In this document: piece after piece, positions 5,334 to 6,236 of the stretch | How the letters are laid out: each line of letters starts with the position of its first letter | Numbering within the stretch: position 1 is the first letter of the stretch | Assembly (NCBI GenBank): GCA_002393975.1 | Contig: DGSM01000060.1 | Span: 1 to 6,236, forward strand | Source of the DNA: Clostridiales bacterium UBA4362 | Lineage (GTDB): Bacteria; Bacillota; Clostridia; TANB77; CAG-508 | Direction of reading: 5' to 3' | DNA length: 6,236 nucleotides | Notes under the pieces: model-generated | What the model saw: only the letters and a program-made list of their open reading frames with translations | Database searches by the model: none | What the model was told of the DNA's origin: nothing | Made by a program: the position numbers and the translations under genes

Positions 5334-5687
5334 ATGGCAAGAGGACGCGCTTGGCGCAGATATAAAAGTTATACAAAAGCCAAAAGAAAAAGAAATATTG
5401 ATGCGGCAGTATATGGATATGGAACTCATTGGTATCCTTGGTACAATAATCTTCATCAATATTCAAAAAATAAAATCCATTGTAGTTGTCCGATGTGCGC
5501 TGATAAAACTACTAATAAGAAAGCAAGAGCAAATGCTTGGGCGCCATCTTGGAATCCTAAAATGACGGATTTGAAAAAAGAAATGGCAATGGATGAAGAT
5601 GAATTGGAGTATTTAGAAGATGCAATTCTTAGAACGCAGCAGCGTAGTCGCAGTAATAGACACATTCGGAGACGAAGAAATTGGTAA
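5334..5687 (+). CDS. Small basic protein with a CSCPMC cysteine motif, unknown function
   Basis: The product is 117 residues. It has a strongly basic N-terminus (MARGRAWRRYKSYTKAKRKR), an aromatic-rich segment, then NLHQYSKNKIHCSCPMCADKTT (about 39-60) with C50, C52 and C55. H41 or H49 could complete a metal site. An acidic stretch (about 84-95) and a basic tail (RRRRNW) follow. I recall the NLHQYSK.KIHCSCPMC pattern from hypothetical proteins of phages and gut bacteria, with no known function. The basic ends suggest nucleic-acid binding (inference). It is the first protein gene behind the suppressor tRNA and has no TAG codon. The next gene starts 68 bases before its end. Confidence 0.8.
   Translation: MARGRAWRRYKSYTKAKRKRNIDAAVYGYGTHWYPWYNNLHQYSKNKIHCSCPMCADKTTNKKARANAWAPSWNPKMTDLKKEMAMDEDELEYLEDAILRTQQRSRSNRHIRRRRNW
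5606..5609 (+). promoter_or_regulatory. Ribosome binding site inside the preceding gene, for the start at 5620
   Basis: GGAG lies ten bases before ATG 5620, inside the upstream coding region. It supports the long overlap of the two genes. The frame has no later ATG until well into the conserved part. Confidence 0.5.
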
Positions 5688-5919
5688 TGCTATTAAGGCT
5701 TTCCCAATTTACAATGATGATGCCAATCATGCAAATGGTGTTTGGGCAGATGTTGATCGTTGGGAATTATTTGAACCAGATTATATGAATAATAGTTATA
5801 CAATGAGAAAAGTTATCCTTCATACAGCAAGATGTACAAATTGTGATGCTAATATTACAATTGATGATTATGACCAATATTGTCCACGTTGTGGCGCGAA
5901 AATGGAGTATGAAGAATGA
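5620..5919 (+). CDS. Small zinc-ribbon protein, unknown function
   Basis: The product is 99 residues, with an acidic N-terminal domain and a C-terminal zinc ribbon of C72xxC75 and C88xxC91 (CTNCD and CPRCG) spaced by 12 residues. A Trp-rich stretch (GVWADVDRWELFEP, about 40-53) precedes it. The start at ATG 5620 gives a 68-base overlap with the previous gene. If a non-standard start such as ATT were used, the overlap would be smaller. The end overlaps the next gene as ATGA. The ribbon resembles the one in the gene at 741, but the rest does not. Zinc ribbons of this kind often bind nucleic acid or protein; no specific role can be given. Confidence 0.75.
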   Translation: MQFLERSSVVAVIDTFGDEEIGNAIKAFPIYNDDANHANGVWADVDRWELFEPDYMNNSYTMRKVILHTARCTNCDANITIDDYDQYCPRCGAKMEYEE

Positions 5920-6191
5920 GATATGTAAGATTTTATGGAAGTAATGGCTACTGCGGCACTGATTATGAAGAATATGTAGCATTTGACAATGATGTAACAA
6001 TTAAAGAACTTGATGAATATTCTCATGATCTTTGTTATGAAAACGCTGAAACATTTGAATATATGGTTACTGGTTGGGGCGAATCTTGGGAATCTACCGA
6101 AGATGAAGAAGAATATTATGAAAATGCTTTAGAATATGGTGGATGGGAATTTGTCACAAGAGTAGAGTATGAAGAAAATATGGAAAATTGA
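5916..6191 (+). CDS. Small acidic protein, MRYVRFYGSNGYCGTDYEEY type, unknown function
   Basis: The product is 91 residues, very acidic and rich in Tyr and Trp. It starts MRYVRFYGSNGYCGTD, and the second half is EDEEEYYENALEYGGWEF. I recall similar small proteins (GYCGTDYEEYVAF, YMVTGWG) from phages and Bacillota as hypotheticals; this is from memory. There is no membrane segment and no TAG codon. The ATG overlaps the preceding stop as ATGA. The TGA stop (6189-6191) lies inside the -35 box of the next promoter. Confidence 0.8.
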   Translation: MRYVRFYGSNGYCGTDYEEYVAFDNDVTIKELDEYSHDLCYENAETFEYMVTGWGESWESTEDEEEYYENALEYGGWEFVTRVEYEENMEN

Positions 6192-6216
6192 AAATTTAAA
6201 AATTATTTAATATAAT
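6188..6216 (+). promoter_or_regulatory. Promoter for a gene beyond the window
   Basis: TTGAAA at 6188-6193 and TATAAT at 6211-6216 have a 17-base spacer. The ATG at the very end of the window (6234-6236) may be the next start codon, but only a weak purine-rich tract precedes it. Confidence 0.88.
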
Positions 6217-6236
6217 ATATTTGTAAAAAAGAAATG

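Noticed and set aside
5241..5340. A second tRNA after the suppressor tRNA
   Set aside because: No T-arm with TTCRANNC flanked by complementary stems and no acceptor pairing could be found in 5252-5333.
1002..6191. Mycoplasma-type code (TGA as Trp)
   Set aside because: TGA ends five genes cleanly, several as ATGA overlaps or within -35 boxes, and Trp is encoded by TGG.
1..6236. CRISPR array or insertion sequence
   Set aside because: There are no regularly spaced repeats, transposase motifs or terminal inverted repeats apart from the palindrome and the two repeat pairs described.

Overview
The window looks like part of a large, densely packed bacteriophage genome whose host is probably a low-GC, Bacillota-like gut bacterium. 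The genes are short, all on the + strand, often overlap by 4 to 20 bases, and carry AAGGAG-type ribosome binding sites. The promoters are near-perfect TTGAAA/TATAAT with a 17-base spacer. Shine-Dalgarno use argues against a Bacteroidota host. Phage origin is inferred from gene density, an RNA ligase, many small unknown proteins and a suppressor tRNA; no structural phage gene is visible.

The genome appears to use genetic code 15 (UAG read as glutamine). Twelve complete protein genes end in TAA (7) or TGA (5) and none in TAG. Thirteen in-frame TAG codons lie inside genes: 11 in one 598-codon gene, one at codon 2 of the first complete gene, and one at codon 3 of a small zinc-ribbon gene. A clear tRNA with anticodon CUA and glutamine-like end features lies at 5177-5251.

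Layout. (A) 1-941: the tail of an upstream gene, then four small overlapping genes, including two related tiny proteins and a zinc-ribbon protein. (B) Promoter at 942, then an RNA ligase of the Rnl5/DRB0094 type and two small genes. (C) Promoter at 2792, then one small gene rich in Ala, Lys and Arg. (D) Promoter at 3205, fused to a perfect 42-base palindrome, then a UAG-rich gene for a full-length YcaO protein of the E. coli YcaO type; standard-code translation breaks it into fragments. (E) Promoter at 5070, then the suppressor tRNA between two related repeats, followed by three small genes, one with a zinc ribbon. (F) Promoter at 6188 for a gene beyond the window.

How it may fit together. 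The tRNA supplies UAG decoding. The YcaO gene just upstream depends on it most, including at glutamines in conserved YcaO motifs. In E. coli, YcaO is linked to RimO-dependent methylthiolation of ribosomal protein S12 near the decoding centre. A phage that brings its own suppressor tRNA and a YcaO could be tuning the host ribosome as well as the code; this link is a hypothesis. The RNA ligase could keep tRNAs, including the suppressor, intact against host nucleases, also an inference.
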